A stretch of DNA of 64,000 nt, taken from Oasisia sp. SBJ-2009. Lineage: Eukaryota; Annelida; Polychaeta; Sabellida; Siboglinidae. Numbering within the stretch: position 1 is the first letter of the stretch; each line of letters starts with the position of its first letter. Positions 1-14,200 of the stretch are shown here, piece after piece. The stretch covers positions 22,432,582 to 22,496,581 of the forward strand of contig OZ024866.1 of NCBI GenBank assembly GCA_964017155.1. The letters run 5' to 3'. Below the pieces are notes generated by a model. The model saw nothing but the letters and a program-made list of their open reading frames with translations. It was not told where the DNA came from and did not search any database. The position numbers and the translations under genes are program-made.

Positions 1-339
1 TCAATATACGGGTTAGTTTCCTCGATAAAAACACTACTAAGTCGTGGCATGGCACATATTTACAATGTCAATATCTCAGGCTAGGCTGCAGAATACATGT
101 GTAAATGGCTCAGCTGCTGTTGATAGGCGCCTACATGGTGTTTTCACCATCCGAATTTCTGCCTCTTTATGATAACATTGCTGTATGTTATGTTAAAAAC
201 ATCTTTCTTCCTCTTGCTGTTCAGACTAACCAAATCAAGAAAGTTAACGAACACCCCCACGGTGTTTACGTGTGAATATATTGCGTTTCGTCACAAAATT
301 ATGCTACGGAGCAGAAAACAAGTGGCAAAATAAACTCAC
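1..339 (-). other. DMXL intron 30 (partial), no feature seen
   Basis: Sequence after the exon 30 donor. No exon, repeat or transposon is recognisable. Confidence 0.5.
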
Positions 340-588
340 TAGTTTGTGCGTCTGTTGTCCGGTTCAGTCGAACCAGCTTCTTCACACCGCCTCCAAACAA
401 CGCTGGCCACATGCGCTCGACGAACGGGTTCGCCACCAGGCGGTACAACAGATTGGGGTCATAGGTTGTGAGCGAATGTATTAGTAGACTTGTATAGACG
501 GCCACAGTGGCCTCTGTCAGCAACATGTTCAACTCCGGCTGGTTTTCATCCCTCTCACGGGCCAGCAAGGCTTGTAGGGACGACACGC
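340..588 (-). CDS. DMXL1/DMXL2: DMXL exon 30 (last exon in window)
   Basis: Residues 2422-2505, phase 1 to 1. [18 protein letters not shown] and [18 protein letters not shown] resemble the vertebrate segment ending MWAAVFGGGVK. Acceptor TTCCAG|GC, donor ACTA|GTGAGT, so the gene continues off the left edge. Confidence 0.9.
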
Positions 589-3500
589 CTGGAACGAGAG
601 GATTGGTACACTCTGAATGATCCATCAGCAAAAAAGTAAAGCATGACTGTTTTTATTTAAAAATCAATTTATGTGGTTATATACACTACAATAATATTAA
701 CACCTTGACTGCATATGTTTCTTTAACGTGATATTCATTCAAAAATACTAATTCAGAATATAGTATAACAATATAATATATATTGGTCGTGGTAATTTTT
801 AAATGAACTTATTAATTATGTTAATTTAAGCAAACATGTGCTGTCATAATGTTAAAACAGCAAGTCTGCGTTATTTAACTGGAGAAGTCACATTACCTTT
901 GTACACATTACCTCCATGCATACATTAAAACAGCAACATTCTCTCAGCAAACAGATTGGACAGGCAAACAGCATACAGCCTACATTGGGTGGAAAATAAA
1001 ATGTGATATTTATAAATAACCATACCTGACACAAAGCAGTGTTATGAGTGGAGTACTTACCTGGCCACATTCCTGGCGTAGAGTTGGGAATGTCGTCCCC
1101 CCCACTACTGGCACTACTGAGTCTACGGCGGCCGTGGGCACCAGCCATCAAGTAGCTGTCTGTGTACACCACCTTGGTGCTGCAATGAGACATACGACAT
1201 GTACACTTACGACATGTACACTTACGACACGTACACTTACGACACGTACACTTACGACACGTACACTTACGACACGTACACTTACGACACGTACACTTAC
1301 GCCATGTACACTTACGACATGTACACTTACGACATGTACACTTACGACACGTACACTTACGACACGTACACTTACGACACGTACACTTATGACACGTACA
1401 TTTACGACACGTACACTTACGACACGTACACTTACGACACGTACACTTACGACACGTACACTTACGACACGTACACTTACGACACGTACACTTACGACAC
1501 GTACACTTACGACATGTACACTTACGACACTGGTTTTGAATCATTACTCTGCAAAATCCAGGTAGAATATCTTCCCTAGACTTTGCGACTCCATTACAAG
1601 TAACATATTTAGCCACGAGTGGAATCTTTTACTTCCTGGCAGACACCAGAAGGGTGTCTCTTCCAAAAGACTCAAGCAATGTGAGGTGAATGAAATTGCT
1701 CATGTTTAAAATCAGTGGTTGGTAACAGGATTCAAAACTGGGTTCCTTTGATCGACAATCCAAAACTGCCTCAGAGAAAGTCATCAAGTAGCTGTCTGTG
1801 TACACCACCTTGGTGCTGCAATGAGACATACGACATGTACACTTACGACATGTACACTTACGACACGTACACTTACGACACGTACACTTACGACACGTAC
1901 ACTTACGACACGTACACTTACGACACGTACACTTACGCCATGTACACTTACGACATGTACACTTACGACATGTACACTTACGACACGTACACTTACGACA
2001 CGTACACTTACGACACGTACACTTACGACACGTACAGTTACGACACGTACACTTACGACACGTACACTTACGACACGTACACTTACGACACGTACACTTA
2101 CGACACGTACACTTACGACACGTACACTTACGACACGTACACTTACGACATGTACACTTACGACACTGGTTTTGAATCATTACTCTGCAAAATCCAGGTA
2201 GAATATCTTCCCTAGACTTTGCGACTCCATTACAAGTAACATATTTAGCCACGAGTGGAATCTTTTACTTCCTGGCAGACACCAGAAGGGTGTCTCTTCC
2301 AAAAGACTCAAGCAATGTGAGGTGAATGAAATTGCTCATGTTTAAAATCAGTGGTTGGTAACAGGATTCAAAACTGGGTTCCTTTGATCGACAATCCAAA
2401 ACTGCCTCAGAGAAAGTCAAGATGAGGAACTGGAAATGGACTGTGAATTAAGAAAACACTATCTACGTTCACCGGACAATCATTGATACGAAATACCGGA
2501 AGTAAAATTTTATTTTAGGATCAAAGTTCACATTGAGCATGCAGCAGTTTTTTCCACCATGAAGCGCCACATAGTGGGTATAAAACTGCACACTGATCTA
2601 TTCAAACTGTCAGGGTGCATTGAGAGGAGGCTGAGATTAAGTAGGAATCTCTACTGAAACAGAACATGTTTTTTGCAAGATGTCTCGCTTTGTCAATTAT
2701 TTATTTATTGCCCCTGTATATTTAACAATTCAATATTTCTATGTATCAAGTACGTCTTGATTTTTTACACTGCTTTTCAACGTAACTTAGTTATAATTCT
2801 GCTGCCATGGCAAATACAAATATCTTAAACGATTGTGGTTTCATGTATATTTTTTCGACTGCCCTCAAAGTACCTGGTGAAACCTTCCATGCCGACATCG
2901 TAATGTTCGTTTCTTGAGATGACGAAGTCGTCGCTGTCACAGAGACACTGGTAGATGCAGGCTGACAACGCTGCGCTCATGTTCCTCAGGGTCATCACCT
3001 TAAGCAGCTTGTAGGTCAGCGTTGGTGGATCTCTGAAATAATGTCCAACACAAATTCAAATATGTCACACGATCGATAAAACGCTTCAATGTTAGATTAG
3101 TTTGTATTTCTTTTTTTAATGTTGTTGGTATGTTCATTATTTCCAGTCATTCAATAGTTTGGTTTCAGATCATGTATCTTGTGTGTCATCAGTTTCTTTC
3201 TTGTTTGTTACGAAGTAGACCCAACACACTTGAATGTAGAATATACATTGCGTAAAAACTACATTCCTAGCCTTCACCTGTCGTGTCTGTTGTGGTTGTG
3301 TAAATGGGGTGTGCAGAAATACCCTGGAAGGGTAAAGTAATTTGTGGGAAGATATCAGGACTAGGGGACAAGCACATGCACCCGTGTCCATTTTATTCTC
3401 AAGTTTACTGTAAGTTGGCACATGTGTTTTGGAAATGACAAGAATTTGGTCATTAGTACTTACAAAGAAATTTCACTTCTGTACTGTTTTACCTGTACGA

Positions 3501-5178
3501 TCCACAATGCTGAATACCCATCCTGATTATATATAATTTAAAATGTTGATAACTGGCACTAGAAGAATAATGCAATTGTTAATCATTAAGACTTAAAAAT
3601 GCACATGGACTTGTATTTGACCAGAACAAATTGTATTTAGAACTGTACTTGATTAGTTCATGTTTCTAACTGTGCTTCACCTAATGCATTTGTACTAGCA
3701 ACTGTAAAAACTAAGAAAATATAATGTGTGTCGGACAATAACTAATCTCTTCTATAAATCTACGGTCCAGTCAGTTCTATGCTACTGTCTAATTTGTTGG
3801 GGTGGAAGCTTAAGAATAGAGTGCTGCTAGATCGTATAATACGGTCAGCCGCAGCAAAACCGTTGACACGACACTCCCTACAGTGGATGAACTCTACGAA
3901 ATATATATGATGAAAAAAACAAGGGACATTTTAAAGGACACTTCTCACCCATTGCACGAATTCTACTATGTTGCACACTCTGGTTGTTGGTATATTTCCG
4001 AAAGAAAACGCACGAACCGTTATCGAAACATATTTCTCCTAACTTCTGTTAGGCTACTAAACGCAAAATCGGGGAGGGGAAAATGATCGGGGAGGATGGG
4101 GGGATACAATGGGGTGCACTACTTTCCTTACAACTTTGCGCTGTCATTACTAATTGTCGCTACTAATGTAAAGTAAAGGTAAAGGCAGTTCTTATATAGC
4201 GCAATATCCAATCCTCAGGACCGTTCAAAGCGCTTTACACTTTACTTCCCTGACAGACCTGTTCACTCAGACACCATCTCGGCTTCTCTGGGAAGCATCC
4301 AGCCATATGCTACAATTAATGCGCGAAGGCTGCTCATACACATATCCACCACTGTCTATAGCCAGGTACTCATTTAATTCAGCTGAGTGATCTGGAGCAA
4401 TGTAGAGTGAAAAAACTTGCCCAAGGTTTTAACGCCGCAGCCAGGATTCGAACCCGGGTTCTCGTAGTCGAGATTCCGAAGTTCTACCCCTGAGCCACTG
4501 CGCTCTAATGTCGTTGTGTTATGTGAATATTTATCACAAGAATTTCCTCTATGGGGCTATGGGATTAAAGGTTACTGTATTGTATTGTACTTGAAACTAA
4601 AAGTACCTGCCCCAGACTGTGGTGTAGACACACACACACACACACAACACATCTGCCCTGCTCCGGTCCCACTTTCCCGCACTCACCTGAAGTTGACGAT
4701 GGTGTGCAGCATGTCGTGTGTCATGTTCTCCAGGTGCCGGATGGGGTTGACGATGACGGCGCGGGAGATGCTGGACGAGAGGAGGGGCAGGGTGGTGGGG
4801 AAGGGGAGCGGGGAGAGCAGCTGCTGAGTCGTCTTCTCCTGCTGGAGCTCCTGGAGCAGGAGGATCAGCTCCATGCGCACCGACGCGAGCCCCCCGCCAC
4901 AGGAGCCGTGGAGCACGCTGTAGCTGAGCAGGGTGCGCAGCAGCTGCTGGTTCGTCTTCAGCCAGTGCTTGCGCTTCGCCATCCTGGCACCACAGGACCA
5001 GTTGTTATCAGCGGGACCACACACGTAGGTACAGGAAAGTAGGGTCTTATTGTGATCTATCACTGGAGGGTCTTGTTACTTCTCATTCCAGTGATAATAA
5101 CAAACAAACGATCGATCGATCGATCGATCGATCGATCGATCGATCCATCCATCGATCGATCGATCCATCCATCCATCC

Positions 5179-5217
<39 letters not shown>

Positions 5218-8200
5218 CACAAATCCATCCATCCATCCATCCATCCACCCATCCACCCATCCACCCATCCATCCATCCATCCATCCATCCATCCACCCAT
5301 CCACCCACCCACCCACCCACCATCCACCACCCACCCACCCACCCACCCACCATCCATCCATCCATATACTCATATAGTGCCAAATCTAGTTACAACTAAT
5401 CAAGGCACTTCACATATACATGCAGATATAAATTCAAATGTTGACTACTGAAATCAGGCATTTACATAGGGTTTTTACCAGGCTAATAATATCACGGTCA
5501 ATATACATATCTGCATGTGCATAGACACAATCCAGTCCAAACATGCACCGATGCATTTTAACTGTACAATGGACATTATAAATAATTGTGAGGGTACATA
5601 AAATGTAAGGGTTTTGTTTCTCAAAATCACCACCCAACCGACAACAAACTCAGCCCCTCCAAATGCTGGGTGGCCGGAACTCTAGTCTGAAAAAGCTGAG
5701 ACTGAACATACACTTGACTTACCTGCGTAACTTTGCCTCAAAGTCCATTTTCTCAGCAAGGATCACCTCATGGAGCGTGTGGGAGTGAGAGAAGACAGAG
5801 TTCCCCACCGAGTCTGAACTCCCTCCTAAAAACAATCAATTCTTTACTGCACAAACAAGTCAAAACTGCCTGCTAAGCTCACTGCTTTCATTTACCTTGA
5901 CCAAATCCTGGTTTTGCGTCAGTTAACCAACTGAAACTGGTGACCTAGGCTATAGAAAGGTCAAGGACACACATGGTTTCACCTTCTTCTAAAATGAGTT
6001 CATGTTTATGAATAAAAGGTTTTATTTTAACGAAAGATGAGTTGCGTTTGTAAAAATGAACTCAGGGCATTTAGCAGTTTTAAAAGAGTGTTTTTAGTCA
6101 ATTTCATGTCAGACAACAATGTCTGTAGTATCAAGAATGTTGACAAACATCAGCCATTATTGGCTGGTTCATTTGTTTCAATGCAAACTTGTGTATTTTG
6201 AGCCGTTAATTTAACTGATAGTGATCCATTTGATTTGTCTCAATTTCAGCTGTGCCCGCTGTTATTAATTTCAACCCGTAGACTTGGAACTGTCGGTTAA
6301 TCTAGGGGCCCACTCACCCCTCTTAATTCCACCCATGTTGGCCAGTCATCTGCCAGTCTTGGAGACAGGCAAATGGGTCTCTGCCTAAGCCCTTCGTGAA
6401 CACTGACTTACGGTTTATCAAACATTTGTAAGTTTAAATGAAGTTGTTATCATGCTCATCCATGTGCTCTCACTTGCATGTACACAGTTTAACAAGCTTG
6501 AACAAGACTGCCACCTAGAGATTCAACTCTAGATGGCAGATGGACAAGGAAGTCCTTTGGCTTATCGAGAGTCCAACCTATCTATCTAAGTGTACCCTGC
6601 CCGTTTTAGGTATAAGTAAATTTTATTTTAAATATATTGACACTACTAGCACCTACACAATAAGCTGGTAATTTGTTCCATTCATTTACTGTTCTCTGTG
6701 AAAAAGAAAATTTTCTAATATCTAGTCTACACTGCTTCTTTGCTAAGATAGAAGTGTTTAAAATATTGAATGGGTATGAAAATATTGACAGATATGTATT
6801 TTGGGTTAAGTAAAGGAAGAGAGAAGGACTAGAGGACATGGAATTACATTAGCAAAGAAGCATTGTAGACTAGATATTAGAAAATTTTAATTCTCACAAA
6901 GAACAGTAAATGAATGGAACAGATTATCAGCTGATTGTGTAGGTGCTAGTGGTGTTAATGTTTAAAAATAAAATTGACATATACCTAAGAAGGGAGGGGT
7001 ACACTTAGATAGATAGGTTGGACTCTCGATAAGCCTGTCCTTGCCTTGTCCACGTGCCATCTAGAGTTGATTCTCTAGGTGGCAATCTTGTTAAATCTTG
7101 TTAACTCCATGTCCTCTAGTCCTTCTCTCTTCTTTGGCCGATAACAAATATTTCTGTCAATATTTTCATACCCACACACCCACACCTACTGACCGTCATC
7201 CTCGCCCGGCAGACTGGCCGTGTCAATGTCCTGGCCATAGTTGCAGAGTTTCTTGAGGACGTCCACTTCCTTCTCGAGCCACACGTACAGCTGGTAGCGC
7301 AGTTGACCGCCGTCCACCTCAAAGCCAGTGGCCAGCGTGGCCAGCTCCTCCATCATGATCTTGAGACACGCGATGAACTTGAGCTGATGTGCCATGATGT
7401 CTCCGACCTCCGACCTCTTGCTCTCGGTGACACTCTCTGTCAGCGTCTTATTGCCGTCCTCGCTGACGTCATCCGTCGCCTTCTGCACGTCATCAGGGTC
7501 CTCCTCTTCGTCTGTGTCATCTTTGTCATCACCGTCAAACGTGAGGACAAGTTCGTCTTCCACCGGCGCCAAGACAGGTTGACTCCAATCAAAGCTGTCT
7601 GTTGTCTCAGCAGCCTTAGGGGCGCCCCAGTCTAAACTGTCAGCGGTGTTGCCAGATTTTCCCGTGCCGAAATCGTCGATGGTGCCAGAGCTGATCCCTG
7701 ACGTTTCCGCTGACACGTCACCGCTGTGACTCGTCGTGATGTCATTGCCTGTGTCGACGACAGCCGGCAGCTTACTGAGCACCTCAAGTGCGAGAGCGGG
7801 GCAGCCACTCTTGAAGTGAGCGTGTGCCGTCATGAAGTACAGACTTCGCTCCACCGGGCTGATCTTGTCAACGAACGTCACAATGTCGTCTCCGCCATGT
7901 TGCTTCTGCGAGAACCCAGCGAGCAGCACGGCCTTGCCACCGGCCGACGCAGCAAGGTTCTGGCGAATCAACAGTGGATGTGTGCGCAGGTAGTTGTAGA
8001 AGTTGAACACGCTGGGCTTCGCGAGGTAGGCGTCCTTGTCGCCCTCGTCATCGACCCGGGCTGACCCCGCCTTCGTCTCGAGGAGGGTGCCAAGGGCGCC
8101 GGAGTAATCCTTGAGGAGCCAGCACGCGATGCTCCGGATGAACGGGTCGGGGTGGGCGTTGGTGATGTCGGGATTCTGCCCTGATGCGTCGTAGCCGAGG

Positions 8201-11200
8201 CACTGCTCGTGAAGGAGACGTTTCAGTTTCGGCGGGACCAGTTCGTTGAGGTCGTTGCCATAGAGACGGGCCACAATGATGGCCAGCTGCATGTCGTCTA
8301 ACTTGGTGATGCACACCTGAAGATGGAGATGTGGTACAGTTAGAGACAGAGGGTGGGAAAGACTTGGGGAACAGGGAGCTGTCGGAGGCTGACTGGTGGG
8401 AGGGCTGGATATGTGAAGTAAAAGAACATGAAAATGGCCTAAAAAACATATAAACACATGTGAAAGGAGAAGTTAAATGAATGTGTCTGTGCTGGGGCCA
8501 GGTCGCCAGATTGTTGTGTAGCTTGGTCCTAGTTTAAGTGCATTTGTTTGAGGAGTATACATAGTATCATTATGATGTTTTCCCCCTCTTCAAGGGAGAA
8601 TTGTGTGGAGACTGTGCAGGAGTCAGACGGGCAGGGCTGGGGAGCGACAGCGACAGATGGGAAGAAGAGACATCTGTAAAAAGGGAGCAATGTTGGAAGA
8701 ATGAAATAAATGAGGACTAACAACACACTACATTTATGAGGAGACAGGAGAGCAACTGTGTATAATTATGGAATAACAGTTGTTAATACAAAATGACTAT
8801 AATTATTGTTGTATAAGATTATAGTCAGTAACTATAGGGTATGTGTCAACATATCAAAGATTTCATGCATGAATGTATCATGACTTAGTAACAGGAATGC
8901 CAACATACTTCTTATATAAATCTAAACAACATACAGAAATAAACCACACACGAGTATCACTTAGAGTATATTAGACAAAGATGTTAAATACTAAACACAT
9001 TTTGATCACCACAGCTGTAAATAATGGCACTGATAAATATATCATAACTGTCCATATTTGTTTGTGTAAGAGTAGGCAGTGATTTGTTAAGAAAATTATT
9101 AAATTTAATTAAATTTAATACAAAATTCTCCTATGAATGACGGCAGGACTACCCTGGGGTACATACTAATTAATAAATATAAACAAAAAGTAGAATCACT
9201 ATACAACAACTAATCACACAAGAACGTACTTCGATGGCATCATCGACAGCGCCAGCCAGCAGGAAGAATGCTGCGGCGTGCTCAAAGCGCTGTTTACCAA
9301 GCAACGAGAATGCGTTCTTCAGTGCGGCTTTTCTCCAGCGATCCTGGGTGAAGTCATTCTTGAAGAACTGCATCATTTTCTCTTCACTGACAGACCTGTA
9401 AGACAGACAGACATCATTCTCTCCTCATTGACAGACCTGTAAAACAGACAGACATCATTCTCTCCTCATTGACAGACCTGTAAAACAGACAGACATCACT
9501 CTCTCCTCATTGACAGACCTGTAAAACAGACAGACATCATTCTCTCCTCATTGACAGACCTGTAAAACACACAGACATCATTCTCTCCTCACTGAGATAA
9601 TTATAAGACAGACAGATAGACATCACAGACAGACAGACAGACATCATTTTCTCTTTACTGACATACCTGTTGTCAAACAGATAAATATTATTTCATCTTT
9701 GATTACACACAAATATTATTCTGTCTATTATACTACATTAAACATATGCAGTCAAACTGTAAATGTCTTACCTAAACAGTCCCCACAGAACATTCTTCTT
9801 CTTCATGGCTAGGTAGAACAAAGCAGCGTCTAGAGGATCCTTCTTGGCTTGGAATGCACACTTCGCCAACTAGAAAATGGAGAAAAAAACTGACAATGAC
9901 CTAAGGTTATGCCGACACATAACTTTTGTCTCCAACTGGAGTAAAACATCAGTAATACCGAAATCATGACCATGGTTTAAACATCAAAATATTACAATAT
10001 GTTTCAGCTACTGACAATTATTTTAAATGACCTATCACGAGATTCTATTGATTATAAATAAGTAACATGCATGTTATATTTGTTCGGGAATCATTCTATT
10101 AGTTAGAAAACTAAACAGAAGCAGGTAACAATGCATGTATTACCTTTTCTATGAGACGTCTGAGAGTGATTATGTTCTTGATCCACCAACCCACTCCAAA
10201 CTGTTTCATCTCAGACCACATCGGTGCTCCTCGCTGGTAACTGGGAATGACATTCAGAAGGTCCTGGCAACAAACAGACACATTATTCATAACCAACCTG
10301 TTCAAAATGAACGGATCTGCTATGTACCTCACTGAAAATTAATTTACTTGCTCTGTTCCTGAGTGGAAATTTATTTGTCTGCTCTGCCTGTGAATGTGGA
10401 ATGAAACGCTCTGCGTATGAATGGAAATAAATTGGCGTAGTTCTTATCAGAGTGGGAATGAACTTAATTGTATGGTGGATATGAGCCAACCTGCTCTGCC
10501 TTTGAGTGGAAATTAACTGACCTGCTCTGCCTCTGAATGGAAATTAACTGGCCTGCTCTGCCTCTGAGTAGAAATTAACTGACCAGCTCTGCCTCTGAGT
10601 GGAAATTAACTGGCCTGCTCTGCCTCTGAGTGGAAATTAACTGACCTGCTCTGCGTGTGAGTGGGAATCAACCAACTTGTTCTGCCTCTGAGTGGAAATG
10701 AACCCACCTGTTCTGCCTCTGAGTGGAAATGAACCCACCTGTTCTGCCTCTGAGTGGAAATGAACCCACCTGTTCTGCCTCTGAGTGGAAATGCACCCAC
10801 CTGTTCTGCCTCTGATTGGAAATGAACCCACCTGTTCTGCCTCTGAGTGGAAATGCACCCACCTGTTCTGCCTCTGATTGGAAATGAACCCACCTGTTCT
10901 GCCTCTGATTAGAAATGAACCCACCTGTTCTGCCTCTGAGTGGAAATGAACCCACCTGTTCTGCCTCTGAGTGGAAATGCACCCACCTGTTCTGCCTCTG
11001 AGTGGAAATGCACCCACCTGTTCTGCCTCTGAGTAGAAATGAACCCACCTGTTCTGCCTCTGAGTGGAAATGAACCCACCTGTTTTGTCTCTGAGTGGAA
11101 ATGAACCCACCTGTTCTGCCTCTGAGTGGAAATGAACCCACCTGTTCTGCCTCTGAGTGGAAATGCACCCACCTGTTCTGCCTCTGAGTAGAAATGAACC

Positions 11201-14200
11201 CACCTGTTCTGCCTCTGAGTGGAAATGAACCCACCTGTTTTGTCTCTGAGTGGAAATGCACCCACCTGTTCTGCCTCTGAGTAGAAATGAACCCACCTGT
11301 TCTGTCTCTGAGCAGAAGTGAACCCACCTGTTCTGCCTCTGAGTGGAAATAAACCCACCTGTCCTGCCTCTGAGTGGAAATGAACCCATCTGTCCTGCCT
11401 CTGAGTGGAAATGAACCCACCTGTTCTGCCTCTGAGTGGAAATTAACCCACCTGTTCTGCCTCTGAGTGGAAGTGAACCCATGTGTTCTGCCTGTGAGTG
11501 GAAATGAACCCACCTGTTCTGCCTCTGAGTGGAAATGAACCCACCTGTTCTGCCTCTGAGTGGAAGTGAACCCATGTGTTCTGCCTGTGAGTGGAAATGA
11601 ACCCACCTGTTCTGCCTGTGAGTGGAAATGAACCCACCTGTTCTGCCTGTGAGTGGAAATGAACCCACCTGTTCTGCCTCTGAATGGAAATGAACCCACC
11701 TGTTCTGCCTCTGAGTGGAAATTAACCCACCTGTTCTGCCTCTGAGTGGAAATGCGCCCACCTGTTCTGCCTCTGAGTGGAAATGAACCCACCTGTTCTG
11801 CCCCTGAGTAGAAATGAACCCACCTGTTCTGCCTCTGAGTGGAAGTGAACCCATGTGTTCTGCCTGTGAGTGGAAATGAACCCACCTGTTCTGCCTGTGA
11901 GTGGAAATGAACCCACCTGTTCTGCCTGTGAGTGGAAATGAACCCATCTGTTCTGCCTGTGAGTGGAAATGAACCCACCTGTTCTGCCTGTGAGTGGAAA
12001 TGAACCCACCTGTTCTGCCCCTGAGTGGAAATGCACCCACCTGTTCTGCCTCTGAGTGAAAGGCCCACACAATGTTGGCGGGACTGAGGCCCTGCTGCAG
12101 GAGCTGTGCGCGCTGCCTCATGGGCATGGTGTTCTGCATGTAGATGTAGTGTCTGGCGGCGAGCTGGAAGCGAAGGCCGCAGTCGTCCACTATGTCTGTC
12201 GCCTCCCCCTGGTCAGCCTCGCGCCCCGCGTCTGGTGGACACACACGAGATACACAGTTGGTGTACAGTTGGTTCCAGTTTTACCCACAACACACAGCTA
12301 TAATGTGGCAGAGAATTTAGTTTGATATTGGTTCAACTATTTTACTAGAATTACTTATAAATTAATTACAATTAATTTATAGCCAGCAAGCACTGACCGT
12401 CCCTAAAAATCTCTGTTTATGACTTACAAGATATTTTTATAATGGTAAATTATCACCAGTTTCTGCCTAGACTACAACTCAGTATGACTACACTGAAATG
12501 TCAGACAGATGCGCTACCCACTACACCACAGCGGCTTCTTTTCCACAGACCTAAGTTGTCGGTCGTGTGTCTCTTGGTAACGTCCAGTTTGGCGTTGGCG
12601 ACCGTGTCGGCCACAGCGAGCAGGTACATCTGGTCAAGCCGTGACAGACCGGGCAGGTGTGTGTAGGTAAGGTGTCCAGCCAACAGCTGGGCCTGTTGGG
12701 GCCCGAAGTAGTTGGGGTGGACCGGCTGGGACCCGTCTTCACTGCCCCGCGTTGATTTCGCGCTTGTGTCATCGTCACTCGCAAATGGGTCGTCCAACTC
12801 GTCATCGGGACCGCCGATCTCAAACAGAGCCTCGTAATGGTCGTCTTCCTTCTTCGCGGCCTTCGGGCCTGGAGATGACATCAAGAACATCCATTTCTTA
12901 CAACAGAAATGTAGTGCATATATTGTTCATGGCTCCAAGAATGGTTTATTGTAGTATAATTAACTTACTTTTGAGCTTAAGTCGAAGATGAGTACGACTT
13001 TTCGACACGTCATCTACGGGCCTTGTTCACGTACTGGTGTCACGTGTGTTGCCTCAGATTTCAGCGGGATGATTTGATTGTAGATGGCAGGTAGATGGTA
13101 TCCCTGATCTCTGTTCATGGTATGGGCTCTCTGTCTGAGGCTGAGGCAACACACGTGACACCAGTACGTGAACAAGGCCCGTAGATGACGGGTCGAAAAA
13201 TCGTACTCATCTTCGACGTTAAGCTCCAAAGTAAGTTAATTATACTACAATAAACAGAAATGTAATTTTGTGTGAAACAATTCAAATTTTGATCACTATA
13301 CAGTCAAACTTTGTCACCTCTGTGATACGACCGGGTCATAATTACTGTCACCCTACAACAGTCTTATAGATTTCTGTAACAGGAAAGTAGTGGAAATTAG
13401 TTTTGCTAATAAGACTACCTGATTATTCAGGGCGATCTTAACCTTTACAGAGCGGTCGAGCGATAAATCGCTCGACGCATATGGGTGGTTATGTATCGTC
13501 AGGTGTGGGTTTGCTATTGCCTCATAGAGGGGGATGTGCGTATTGAGCAATACAGGAATGGCCTAGGTATTGTATGTTGCAAATAGCGTCGGAAAATATT
13601 GAGTTTTAAATTTACAGAAGAGATTTTACTGTGACTATTGATATCGTGCTTCGCCTGAGTTGGCAATCATGGCGCTGAGATCGCGAATCATCACAGATCC
13701 AAACAAAGTACTGCGCATTATTGACAACATGAGTGATAGCGAGAAACTTTCGGATGATGACGACAGCAACTGACGATAATGTGATATCGCCCACGTGCGA
13801 ACATTCAAATATTTTCTGAAAGTAACGATTCGGACGACAACCAGCCAGTCCAAGGTGGTAGTGGACTGGGAGTGACCTGTCATGTCGCAGCACCTGGCAT
13901 GGAGACGTCTGTCAGTGACAGTGATGATGGCGGTCCAGAAATGCCAGCTAGAACTACATATTATTATACTGCGTATTTTCAAATTGTGCCTCAGTGGGCA
14001 AACATTACTTTTCTTCCTAAATATTTATTCATCACTTTGTATAACTTTATCTTGGCAGTTAGTGTGATTATTGTATACATGTTGAATTTTAAAGATACAC
14101 CTTTCAATAAAATATTTATAAAAAGAAATGTTCCTATTCTACTCATTTTGATTCACCTTGTGTGGGTGTGAATGTTCTTTCTAAATAACTAATCATCTCT

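Larger units (their letters stand above)
1146..2417. repeat. 636-bp tandem duplication in intron 28 including the start of exon 29
   Basis: Positions 1146-1781 and 1782-2417 are nearly identical direct copies with an exact offset of 636 bp, checked at the 5' edge and again at TGGTTTTGAA (1531 and 2167). Each copy holds 33 nt of exon 29, its acceptor, a 15-bp minisatellite and about 250 bp of intron. Only a few substitutions separate them, so the duplication is recent or an assembly artefact. Confidence 0.95.

Noticed and set aside
1190..2170. Cys-rich CRKCT frames that look like a metallothionein or keratin-associated protein
   Set aside because: Pure 15-bp minisatellite; no start context or independent exon structure.
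10264..12040. Each 31-bp unit as a self-contained mini-intron, since it has both an acceptor-like TCAG and a donor
   Set aside because: The interval from donor to next acceptor-like AG is about 15-20 nt, too short to splice.
10637..12244. 535-codon minus-strand frame with a 31-residue repeat
   Set aside because: Exon 21 followed by readthrough of a 31-bp array (three units make 31 codons). The true exon ends at the first donor by homology.
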